Source of the DNA: Streptomyces asoensis
Lineage (GTDB): Bacteria; Actinomycetota; Actinomycetes; Streptomycetales; Streptomycetaceae
Reading direction: 5' to 3'
Assembly: GCF_013085465.1 (NCBI RefSeq)
Contig: NZ_CP049838.1
Span: forward strand, 7,564,001 to 7,628,000
Length of the DNA stretch: 64,000 bases
Every line of letters starts with the position of its first letter. The stretch's first letter is position 1. Below the pieces are notes generated by a model. The model was not told where the DNA came from. It saw only the letters and a program-made list of their open reading frames with translations, and did not search any database. Shown here one piece after another: positions 1 through 7,773 of the stretch. Made by a program: the position numbers and the translations under genes.

Positions 1-734
1 TGCGCTATGTGCGGATGTTCCTGACCGACCCCACCTTCTGGCAGGTCTTCCGCAACACCCTGTGGCTCGGCGGACTGACGCTCGTGTTCTGTTTCCCCAT
101 CCCGATCGTCCTGGCACTGCTGCTCAACGAGGTGCGCCGACGCTCGCTGAAACGGTTCGTGCAATCGGTTTCGTACCTTCCGCACTTCCTGTCGATCGTG
201 ATCGTCGCGGGCATCACCATGCAGATGCTGGCCACGGACGGCCCGGTCAACCATGTGCTCGACTGGTTCGGCCACGATCCGGTCCGGTTCATCCAGGAAC
301 CCGGCTGGTTCCGCACGATCTACGTCGGCTCGGAGATCTGGCAGACCGCGGGATGGGGCACGATTCTCTACCTCGCCGCGCTCACCACGATCGACGAGGA
401 CCTCTATGAGGCCGCCCGGATCGACGGTGCGAGCCGCTGGCGGCAGATCTGGCATGTCACCCTGCCCGGTATCCGCCCCACCATGATCACGCTGCTGATC
501 CTGAACATCGGCACGTTCCTGGCGGTCGGCTTCGAGAAGGTCCTGCTGCTCTACAACCCGCTGACCTACCCGACGGCCGACGTGGTCTCGACCTACCTCT
601 ACCGGGCCGGCGTCGAGTCCAACAGTTTCAGCTACGCCGCCGCGATCGGTCTGTTCGAAGCGATCATCGGTCTGGTGCTGGTCACCGGCGCGAACCAGCT
701 GTCGCGCCGCACGGTGGGGACGAGCCTGTGGTGA
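1..734 (+). CDS. Sugar ABC transporter permease, LplB type (5' truncated)
   Basis: Inner-membrane subunit of a CUT1-type oligosaccharide importer. The frame is open to the window edge and the visible residues begin inside the first periplasmic loop, so the N-terminal helix lies outside; family members have about 300 residues and some 243 are present. The EAA loop that contacts the ATPase is clear (DLYEAARIDGASRWRQIW). The stop overlaps the next permease by 7 bp, so the two are translationally coupled. Family resemblance is to Bacillus LplB and to the aldouronate transporters of xylanolytic Paenibacillus. Substrate is inferred from the downstream glycosidases, not from this sequence. Confidence 0.88.
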   Translation, partial: RYVRMFLTDPTFWQVFRNTLWLGGLTLVFCFPIPIVLALLLNEVRRRSLKRFVQSVSYLPHFLSIVIVAGITMQMLATDGPVNHVLDWFGHDPVRFIQEPGWFRTIYVGSEIWQTAGWGTILYLAALTTIDEDLYEAARIDGASRWRQIWHVTLPGIRPTMITLLILNIGTFLAVGFEKVLLLYNPLTYPTADVVSTYLYRAGVESNSFSYAAAIGLFEAIIGLVLVTGANQLSRRTVGTSLW

Positions 735-1645
735 GCCTCCTGACGTCCCGTGCTCCGCGTCCTCGCACCTCCGTGAACCAGCCGACGCGTGGCTACCGCG
801 TCTTCCAGGGCGTCAACGGCGTGATCCTCACCCTTGTCGTGCTGGTGACCCTCTATCCCTTCGTCAACATCATCGCCCGGTCGTTCAGCGGTGAACGCCA
901 GATCCGCGCCGGTGAGGTGACCCTGTGGCCCGAGGGGTTCAACCTCACCACGTACAGAATCGTTTTCCAGGACTCGATGTTCTGGCGCAACTACGGAAAC
1001 ACCGTGCTCTACACGGTTGTCTCCACCGTCGTCGCCATGGTTCTGACGACCTGTTACGCCTATGTCCTGTCGAAGAGGAATCTCAAGGGGCGGGGCGTTC
1101 TCGTCGGAGTCGCCGTCTTCACCATGTTCTTCACCGGCGGGCTGATCCCGAACTACGTCCTGGTCACCAGCCTCGGCCTGAAGAACTCCGTCTGGGCGAT
1201 CGCGCTGCCCAACGCGATCAGCGTCTTCAACCTGCTGGTGATGAAGGCATTCTTCGAGAGCCTGCCGACCGAACTGGAGGAGGCCGCGGAGATCGACGGT
1301 CTGAGCACCTACGGCATTCTGCTCAGGGTCGTGCTGCCGCTGTCCAAGGCGGTCATCGCGACGATGCTGCTCTTCTACTCGGTGTCCTTCTGGAACTCCT
1401 GGTTCTCCGCATACCTCTACATGGACCGGACCGAACTCATGCCGGCCACCGTCTATCTGCGCAACCTCATCTCAGGCGCCACCACGGGAGGCAACGCGGG
1501 CGCCGGTACGGAGCAGCTCAGTCAGGTGGGGGCCAACATCCAGGCGGTCACGATCGTGCTGACATCGCTGCCCATCCTCTGTGTCTACCCGTTCGTCCAG
1601 CGCTATTTCGTCTCGGGCGTGATGCTCGGCGCGGTCAAGGGCTGA
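728..1645 (+). CDS. Carbohydrate ABC transporter permease, YtcP/LplC type
   Basis: Second membrane subunit of the importer begun by the preceding gene. It has 305 residues with about six predicted transmembrane segments and a canonical EAA loop at residues 185-191 (EAAEIDG) followed by VVLPLSK. The GTG start sits inside the stop of the upstream permease, typical of coupled CUT1 permease pairs. The binding protein follows 33 bp later. No ATP-binding subunit is encoded in the operon, as usual for Streptomyces CUT1 systems that share a common ATPase. Confidence 0.9.
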   Translation: MVSLLTSRAPRPRTSVNQPTRGYRVFQGVNGVILTLVVLVTLYPFVNIIARSFSGERQIRAGEVTLWPEGFNLTTYRIVFQDSMFWRNYGNTVLYTVVSTVVAMVLTTCYAYVLSKRNLKGRGVLVGVAVFTMFFTGGLIPNYVLVTSLGLKNSVWAIALPNAISVFNLLVMKAFFESLPTELEEAAEIDGLSTYGILLRVVLPLSKAVIATMLLFYSVSFWNSWFSAYLYMDRTELMPATVYLRNLISGATTGGNAGAGTEQLSQVGANIQAVTIVLTSLPILCVYPFVQRYFVSGVMLGAVKG

Positions 1646-1678
1646 GAGCCGTCCCTCTTACGGAACAAGGGAGTATCC

Positions 1679-3334
1679 GTGAAGAACGCCGGTCAGCTGT
1701 CCCGACGTCAGATCCTCACCGCCGCAGGCTTCATCGGCCTCGCCACCCTCACCGGGTGCGGCAGCGGCGACGACGGAGGGGACTCCAAGGACCTCTCCAA
1801 GAAACAGAACGGTGCGATGAAGGAGTACCGCGCGGGCCAGCAGTTCAAGGCGTCGAAGCCGCTTTCCTTCTCGGTCCTGCACAACAACAACCCGGTCTAC
1901 CCGTTGAAGGACAGCTGGCTGTTCTGGAAGGAACTCACCAAGCGCACCGGTATCACGCTGAAACCCGTTGCCGTCCCGCTGAGCGATTACGAGAAGAAGC
2001 GCAGCGTCCTCATCGGCGCGGGCGACGCCCCGTTCCTGATTCCCAAGACGTATCACCCGTCGGAGGTCGCCTTCGTCTCCTCGGGCGCGATCCTGCCGGT
2101 CAGTGAGTACGTGCACCTCATGCCCAACTTCCAGGACAAGGTCAGAAAATGGAAGCTGGAACCGGAACTCGACTCCATCAGGCAGTCCGACGGCAAGTAC
2201 TACCTTCTTCCCGGCCTGCACGAGAAGGTCAAGTCCGGCTACTCGCTGTCCCTGCGCACGGACGTCCTCGACAGGCTCGGCCTGAGACTGCCCACCACCT
2301 GGGACGAGGTGTACGACGTCTTCAAGGCGATCAAGGCCGAGTACCCCGATCGCTACCCGTTCACCGATCGCTGGAGCACCAACACCCCTTTCCCGGCAGC
2401 CGCGTTGCTCAGCTACCTCGGCCAGGCGTACGGCGTGAGGGCGGGCTGGACCTACGACAACATCAGTTTCGACGCGAAGGCCGGGGAGTTCGTCTTCACC
2501 GGCGCCACGGACGGCTACCGCCAGGTGATCGAGTACCTGAGGAAACTGGTCGCCGAGAAGCTGATGGACCCGGAGAGTTTCACCCAGACGGACGACGACG
2601 CCGTGCAGAAGCTGCTGGGCGAGAAATCCTTCGCGATCAGCGCCAATCCGCAGGAGCTGGTCCAGAACTACCGCTACAACCTGGAGAAACAGGTGAGCGG
2701 AGCGAAGATCGAGATGGTGCCGGTGCCGCTCGGTCCGGCCGGTCCGGTGGTGCTGGGCGGCGCCCGGTTGGAAAACGGTGTCATGGTCTCCAGTAAGGCG
2801 CTCAAGAGCGACACCTTCGTCGCGATGATGCAGTTCGTCGACTGGCTGTGGTACTCGGACGAGGGCCAGCGGTTCGCCAAGTGGGGTGTCCAGGACGTCA
2901 CCTACACCCGGGCCGGCGACCAGTACAAGCTGGAGCCGGGCATCACCCTCATGGGCTCGGATCCGGATGCCCCGAAGGACCTGCAAAAGGACTACGGCTT
3001 CTTCAACGGTGTCTTCACGTACGGCGGCAGCTGGGCGCTGGTCTCCTCTTCCTTCAGCCCGGACGAGAAGAAGTTCCAGGACGCGATGGCCCAACGCGAG
3101 CAATTGCCGATCGGCCCGGCCCACCCGTTGCAGTCCGTGGAGCAGGAACAGGCGTCGCTGTGGGACACGCCCCTGAGGGACCACGTCACCCAGAACACGC
3201 TCAAGTTCGTCATGGGCAAGCGCCCGTTGTCCGAATGGGACGACTACGTCACCGAGTTGAAGGCCAAGAACATGGATCAGCTCGTCGGCCTGCACAACAA
3301 GGCGCGTGAACGCTTCAAGAAGGAGAACGGGTGA
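1679..3334 (+). CDS. Extracellular sugar-binding lipoprotein of ABC importer (LipO/LplA type)
   Basis: Solute-binding component, 551 residues, the large size typical of the LipO/LplA group. The N-terminus carries a twin arginine at residues 9-10 (SRRQIL) and a lipobox LTGC with Cys27, indicating Tat export followed by lipid anchoring. The GTG start follows a GGAG Shine-Dalgarno. Its stop codon overlaps the GTG of the GH39 gene by 4 bp, tying binding protein and glycosidase into one operon. Substrate is inferred to be a decorated xylo- or galacto-oligosaccharide. Confidence 0.9.
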   Translation: MKNAGQLSRRQILTAAGFIGLATLTGCGSGDDGGDSKDLSKKQNGAMKEYRAGQQFKASKPLSFSVLHNNNPVYPLKDSWLFWKELTKRTGITLKPVAVPLSDYEKKRSVLIGAGDAPFLIPKTYHPSEVAFVSSGAILPVSEYVHLMPNFQDKVRKWKLEPELDSIRQSDGKYYLLPGLHEKVKSGYSLSLRTDVLDRLGLRLPTTWDEVYDVFKAIKAEYPDRYPFTDRWSTNTPFPAAALLSYLGQAYGVRAGWTYDNISFDAKAGEFVFTGATDGYRQVIEYLRKLVAEKLMDPESFTQTDDDAVQKLLGEKSFAISANPQELVQNYRYNLEKQVSGAKIEMVPVPLGPAGPVVLGGARLENGVMVSSKALKSDTFVAMMQFVDWLWYSDEGQRFAKWGVQDVTYTRAGDQYKLEPGITLMGSDPDAPKDLQKDYGFFNGVFTYGGSWALVSSSFSPDEKKFQDAMAQREQLPIGPAHPLQSVEQEQASLWDTPLRDHVTQNTLKFVMGKRPLSEWDDYVTELKAKNMDQLVGLHNKARERFKKENG

Positions 3335-4839
3335 GCACCGTTCCCGCCGAGCCGACAGGTCGACTCTCCGACGCCTGGCGTTTCTGTGTGGGCACCGGAC
3401 GGATCGAACTCGCCCTGCGTCGCGACTACCAGGACTCCCTGGCTCTGATCCAGCGCGAAATCGGTTTCCGTCACATCCGCGGCCACGGCCTGCTCAGTGA
3501 CGGCATGGGCGTGTACCGCCCGTACGACCATGAGGGAACCCGCCGCACCCACCACTCCTTCACCTACGTCGACCAGGTCGTCGACGCCCTTCTGACGGCC
3601 GGCATCCGCCCCTTTCTCGAGCTCGGCTTCATGCCCGCCGAACTGGCCTCCGGAAGCCGGACCGTCTTCTGGTGGCAGGGCAATGTCACCCCGCCCCGCT
3701 CCCACCGCGAGTGGGCCGACCTGGTGCGCTCCACCCTCGCTCACCTCGTCGACCGCTACGGCCTCGACGAGGTTCGCACCTGGCCGATCGAGGTGTGGAA
3801 CGAGCCGAACCTGCCCGACTTCTGGCAGGACGCGGACGAAAAGGCGTATCACCGCCTGTACGAGGTCACCGCGCACACGGTGAAGGAGGTGGACGCCGGC
3901 CTCCAGGTCGGGGGCCCGGCGATCTCCCCGGGCGCCGACGACTGGCTGGAGCGGTTCGCCGAGTTCGCCGAGCATCGGGACGTGCCCGTCGACTTCGTGT
4001 CGAAGCACGCCTACACCTCCGGCCCCGCGCAACACGTGCCGTTCGGCGTCCACCAGACCCTGGCCCCGGCATCCGGCCTGCTCGACCAGTTCGCCACACC
4101 CCGCGCACTCCTCAAGGGCACCCGGCTGGCAGAACTACCGGTACACATCACGGAGTTCAACTCCTCCTACCGTCCTGACAACCCGATCCACGACACCGCT
4201 TTCCATGCCGCTTACCTGGCCCCGGTCCTCGCACACGGCGGCGACCTCGCCGACTCCTTCTCGTACTGGACGTTCAGCGACATGTTCGAGGAAATCGGTG
4301 TCCCCACCGCCCTCTTCCACGGTGGGTTCGGGCTGCTCACCCACCGGCAGATCAGGAAACCGACGTACCACCTGTACACGTTCATGGCGCGGATGGGCCC
4401 CGACCTGCTCGCGCGCGGCGACGACCACCTGGTCACCCGCCACCCCGACGGCCGGATCACGGTCCTGGCCTGGGCGCCCGTCGACCCGACCGGCGAGAGC
4501 CCCGGCCCCGACCGGCATCTGCTGCGGCTGTCCCTCCCGGTTGTGGCGCGCGAGGTCTTCGTCCGCCGGTCCACCGTCGACGAGGAGCACGGAAACGCCT
4601 ACACCGCCTGGCGGCACATGGGCAGCCCGCGCTCACCGAAGCCCGGGCAGCTGGACATCCTGCACGAGGCCGCCGAGCCCGCCCGCAGCCACCGGCGGCT
4701 GCCCACGAGGGAGGGCCGCGCCGAACTCGACCTCACCCTGTCCCGCCACGAGATCACCCTCGTCGAACTCACCCCGGTCACCGACGAAGCCCCTCCCTGG
4801 TGGGACGAACGACGGCTGCTCGGCGAGGCGGTGGCATGA
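3331..4839 (+). CDS. GH39-family glycoside hydrolase (beta-xylosidase-like)
   Basis: Cytoplasmic (no signal peptide) 502-residue retaining glycosidase with a (beta/alpha)8 barrel and a C-terminal beta domain. The family 39 acid/base is in VWNEPN (Glu158) and the nucleophile in HITEFNSSY (Glu275). Family 39 contains beta-xylosidases, iduronidases and rhamnosidases; the link to a LplB/YtcP/LipO transporter and a nearby GH67 alpha-glucuronidase favours xylo-oligosaccharides, but the exact substrate cannot be read from the sequence. The start overlaps the binding-protein stop (GTGA). Confidence 0.83.
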   Translation: MSTVPAEPTGRLSDAWRFCVGTGRIELALRRDYQDSLALIQREIGFRHIRGHGLLSDGMGVYRPYDHEGTRRTHHSFTYVDQVVDALLTAGIRPFLELGFMPAELASGSRTVFWWQGNVTPPRSHREWADLVRSTLAHLVDRYGLDEVRTWPIEVWNEPNLPDFWQDADEKAYHRLYEVTAHTVKEVDAGLQVGGPAISPGADDWLERFAEFAEHRDVPVDFVSKHAYTSGPAQHVPFGVHQTLAPASGLLDQFATPRALLKGTRLAELPVHITEFNSSYRPDNPIHDTAFHAAYLAPVLAHGGDLADSFSYWTFSDMFEEIGVPTALFHGGFGLLTHRQIRKPTYHLYTFMARMGPDLLARGDDHLVTRHPDGRITVLAWAPVDPTGESPGPDRHLLRLSLPVVAREVFVRRSTVDEEHGNAYTAWRHMGSPRSPKPGQLDILHEAAEPARSHRRLPTREGRAELDLTLSRHEITLVELTPVTDEAPPWWDERRLLGEAVA

Positions 4840-5044
4840 GCGCAGTAAGCGCTTCGATACCGCTTTCCTCGCCCGCCGGTCACCCGGAGGAAAGACCGCC
4901 TCATGCGCGGCCGTGTGAACGAGGTCGATACCGGTTTCCCGCCCCGCCGCCTACCACTCCGCGGCAGGGCCGCCCGGGCCGCGGGCTGAATGATTCCGGA
5001 ACCGGTTACCCCCGCCGCAGCCCGCCGACGGCAAGGAAAGCCTC
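4840..5044 (+). promoter_or_regulatory. Gap between GH39 and DUF624 genes with several LacI-type boxes
   Basis: A 205-bp gap inside an otherwise tightly packed operon. It holds GTAAGCGCTTCG (4845-4856), ATACCGCTTTCC (4857-4868), GATACCGGTTTC (4927-4938) and GGAACCGGTTACC (4998-5010), all with the AANCGNTT-like core of LacI-family operators, plus a TTTCCTC/GAGGAAA inverted repeat around 4864-4893. This suggests an internal, separately regulated promoter for the DUF624-GH42 pair. The regulator is unknown; no LacI gene lies next to this operon in the window. Confidence 0.4.
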
Positions 5045-5731
5045 ATGAGCACCGCGACCACCGTGGGCGGTTTCGGCACCGGACCCCTGTCCCGCGCCGC
5101 CGCCCTCCTGCACACCCTCCTCACCGTCGAGGCCCTTCTCCTCGCGACGGCCGCCCCCGGCCTCGTCGGCCTGCTCTTCCTGGGCCCCGAACCGGCGAAC
5201 CTGCCCCTCGCCGCCGGCTGCGTGCTGCCGCTCGGGCCGGCCGTCTCCGCCGCGCTGTACGCCCTGTACCACCGCAGCCGCGACCTCACCGACCTCCACC
5301 CGGCCCGCGTCTACCTGCGTGGCTGGCGTCTCAACGCGTTCCCCGCGCTGAAGCTCTGGGCACCCCTGCTGGCCTGGCTCACCGTGATCGCTTTCACCCT
5401 TACCCACTTCGCCGCCACCGGTCTGCCCGGCTGGTGGGCGGTGCTCCTCGGGGTGATCGGCGTGGCCTCGCTCCTCTGGGGCGCCCACGCGCTCGTCCTC
5501 ACCTCGCTGTTCGCGTTCCGCGCCCGTGACACCGCTCGCCTCGCCGCGTACTTCCTGCTCCGGCAGGGCCGCGCCACCCTCGCCGCGGCCTCCCTGCTCA
5601 TCCTGGTCGGCGGTCTGACCGCCCTGCTCACGGAAGCCCTGCCCGCTCTGCTGGCCGCACCAGTGCTGCTCTCCCTGCTGAGGTCGAGCGGCCGGGTGAT
5701 CGTCGAGACTCAGGAGGACTTCACCGTATGA
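5045..5731 (+). CDS. YesL-like (DUF624) integral membrane protein
   Basis: Membrane protein of 228 residues with about five hydrophobic segments. It resembles the YesL/DUF624 family, members of which sit in Bacillus and actinobacterial operons with LplB/YtcP-type sugar transporters; the molecular role of the family is unknown, though an accessory role in uptake is often supposed. An AAGGAAAG Shine-Dalgarno precedes the ATG. Its TGA overlaps the ATG of the GH42 gene by 4 bp. Confidence 0.72.
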   Translation: MSTATTVGGFGTGPLSRAAALLHTLLTVEALLLATAAPGLVGLLFLGPEPANLPLAAGCVLPLGPAVSAALYALYHRSRDLTDLHPARVYLRGWRLNAFPALKLWAPLLAWLTVIAFTLTHFAATGLPGWWAVLLGVIGVASLLWGAHALVLTSLFAFRARDTARLAAYFLLRQGRATLAAASLLILVGGLTALLTEALPALLAAPVLLSLLRSSGRVIVETQEDFTV

Positions 5732-7773
5732 CCGAGCCCGACACCGGAAACGACGGCCGTCTCCCGCACACCGACAGGATCCCGTACGGCGGCGACTACA
5801 ACCCCGAGCAGTGGCCGCAGGCCGTCTGGGACGAGGACCACCGCCTGTTCACCCAGGCCGGAGTCGACACCCTCACCGTGGGCGTCTTCATCTGGTCACT
5901 CACTCAACCTGACGAAAGCGTTTACGACTTCACGATCCTCGACGGCATCCTCGACCGGGCCGCCGCCGAGGGGCGGCAGGTCTGCCTCGCCACCGGGACC
6001 GCCGCCCTCCCGCCCTGGCTCGCGAAGAAGTATCCCGAGGTCAACCGCACCGACTTCGAGGGCCGCCGCCACCGATACGGTCAACGGCACAACTTCTGCC
6101 CCAGTTCACCCGAGTACCGTCGACTGGCCACGGCTCTGGCCGGTCGTCTCGCCGAACGCTACGCCGAGCACCCGGCGTTGCTGGCCTGGCACATCAACAA
6201 CGAGTACGGCGGAGCCTGTTACTGCGACCTGTGCGCCGACGCCTTCCGCGGCTGGCTGCACGAACGGCACGGCACACTCGACGCCCTCAACGACGCCTGG
6301 TGGACGACGTTCTGGTCGCACCGCTACACCGACTGGGACCAGATCGAGCCGCCGAGCGCCCTCACCGAGCACTGGCGCGGCCCCGACCACACCGCCTTCC
6401 AGGGCATCACCCTCGACTACCAGCGCTTCATGACCGAGGCCCTGCTCGGCTGTTTCACCGGCGAGAAGGAGGCGATCCGCGCCCACGACCCCGACACGCC
6501 CGTCACCACCAACCTCATGGGCACCTACCGTCCGCTCGACTACCACCGTTGGGCGCCCCACCTCGACTTCGCCTCCTGGGACAACTACCCGCCCCTCGAC
6601 GCCCCGCCCACCCGTCCCGCCCTCGCCCACGACCTGATGCGCGGCCTCAAGGACGGCGCCCCCTTCTGGCTGATGGAGCAGACCCCGTCCACCACCGCCT
6701 GTCGCGACGTCAATCCTCTGCGCCGACCGGGCGAACTGCGCCTCGCGACCTGGCAGGCCATCGCGCACGGGGCGGACGCCGCCCTGTACTTCCAGATGCG
6801 CGCCTCACGCGGCGCCTGCGAGAAGTACCACGGTGCGGTCATCGGTCACGCGGGCCGCGACGACACCCGCGTCTTCCGCGAAGTCGCCGCCCTCGGCCGG
6901 GAACTGGGCGAGCTCGGAGGAAGCACCCTGGGCGCCCGGACGCCGGCTCGCACCGCGCTCCTCTTCGACTGGGACAGCTGGTGGGCACTGGAGATCTCCG
7001 ACGGCCCCTCGCGACTGGTCCGTTACCCGGACGTCGTACACGCTTACTACCGAGCCGCACGCGAGGCAGGAGCCGACGTCGATGTCGTGGCGGTGACCGC
7101 CGATCTCACGCCGTACGACGTGGTCCTCGCCCCGGCACTCCACCTCGTCAAGGGAGACCTGGCGAAACGCCTGGAGGCGGTGGCCCGACGAGGCGGCACC
7201 GTCCTCGCCACCTTCCTCACCGCCCGCTCCGACGAACACGACCGCGCCTTCCTCGCCGACGTCCCCGGCCCGCTGGCCCCCCTCATGGGCATCCGCGTCG
7301 ACGAATGGGACGCCAAGCCCGGCGACGTCGAACAGCCAGTACAGGTAGGCGACTTGGCGACGCGAGCCCGTCTCGTCTTCGAGATCGTCCAGCTCCGCGG
7401 CGCCGAACCGGTCGCCACCTACGGCGCCGACTTCTACGCCGGCACCCCGGCCGTGACCCGTAACCACTTCGGCGCGGGACAGGCCTGGTACGTGGCGACC
7501 GCCCTCGACCAGCCAGGCGTCGACCACGTTGTCCGCCAAGTTCTCGCCCGCCATGACCTGGTCGGGCCCTACGCCGACCACCACACCGTCGAGACCGCCA
7601 CCCGCGTCACACCCGACGGAACCCGTCTGCTCTTCCTCCTCAACCACGCGTCCGAGCACGCCCGATTGCCCGCCCACACAGCCGCGACCGACCTCCTCAC
7701 CGGCAAAAGGTTCGACCAGGGCGAAGTGCTTGCCCTGGACCCGTTGGGTGTAGCCGTCCTTCGGCTTCAGTAG
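5728..7773 (+). CDS. Beta-galactosidase, glycoside hydrolase family 42
   Basis: Intracellular 681-residue retaining enzyme with the GH42 layout: catalytic barrel to about residue 390, a trimerisation (Rossmann-like) domain to about 610 and a small C-terminal beta domain. The acid/base is Glu159 in the INNEYGG motif and the nucleophile Glu317 in WLMEQTPS. Cysteines in the ACYCDLC stretch (about 163-169), with a later Cys, match the zinc site of many GH42 enzymes. It would act on galactosides (or arabinosides) brought in by the operon transporter. Its 3' end overlaps the convergent GH67 gene by 7 bp. Confidence 0.92.
   Translation: MTEPDTGNDGRLPHTDRIPYGGDYNPEQWPQAVWDEDHRLFTQAGVDTLTVGVFIWSLTQPDESVYDFTILDGILDRAAAEGRQVCLATGTAALPPWLAKKYPEVNRTDFEGRRHRYGQRHNFCPSSPEYRRLATALAGRLAERYAEHPALLAWHINNEYGGACYCDLCADAFRGWLHERHGTLDALNDAWWTTFWSHRYTDWDQIEPPSALTEHWRGPDHTAFQGITLDYQRFMTEALLGCFTGEKEAIRAHDPDTPVTTNLMGTYRPLDYHRWAPHLDFASWDNYPPLDAPPTRPALAHDLMRGLKDGAPFWLMEQTPSTTACRDVNPLRRPGELRLATWQAIAHGADAALYFQMRASRGACEKYHGAVIGHAGRDDTRVFREVAALGRELGELGGSTLGARTPARTALLFDWDSWWALEISDGPSRLVRYPDVVHAYYRAAREAGADVDVVAVTADLTPYDVVLAPALHLVKGDLAKRLEAVARRGGTVLATFLTARSDEHDRAFLADVPGPLAPLMGIRVDEWDAKPGDVEQPVQVGDLATRARLVFEIVQLRGAEPVATYGADFYAGTPAVTRNHFGAGQAWYVATALDQPGVDHVVRQVLARHDLVGPYADHHTVETATRVTPDGTRLLFLLNHASEHARLPAHTAATDLLTGKRFDQGEVLALDPLGVAVLRLQ

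Noticed and set aside
1658..3295. Long minus-strand open frame opposite the LipO-type binding protein
   Set aside because: It is antisense to a gene with clear Tat/lipobox and family features; its own product is low-complexity Val/Leu/Arg/Gly without motifs, the usual mirror frame in high-GC DNA.
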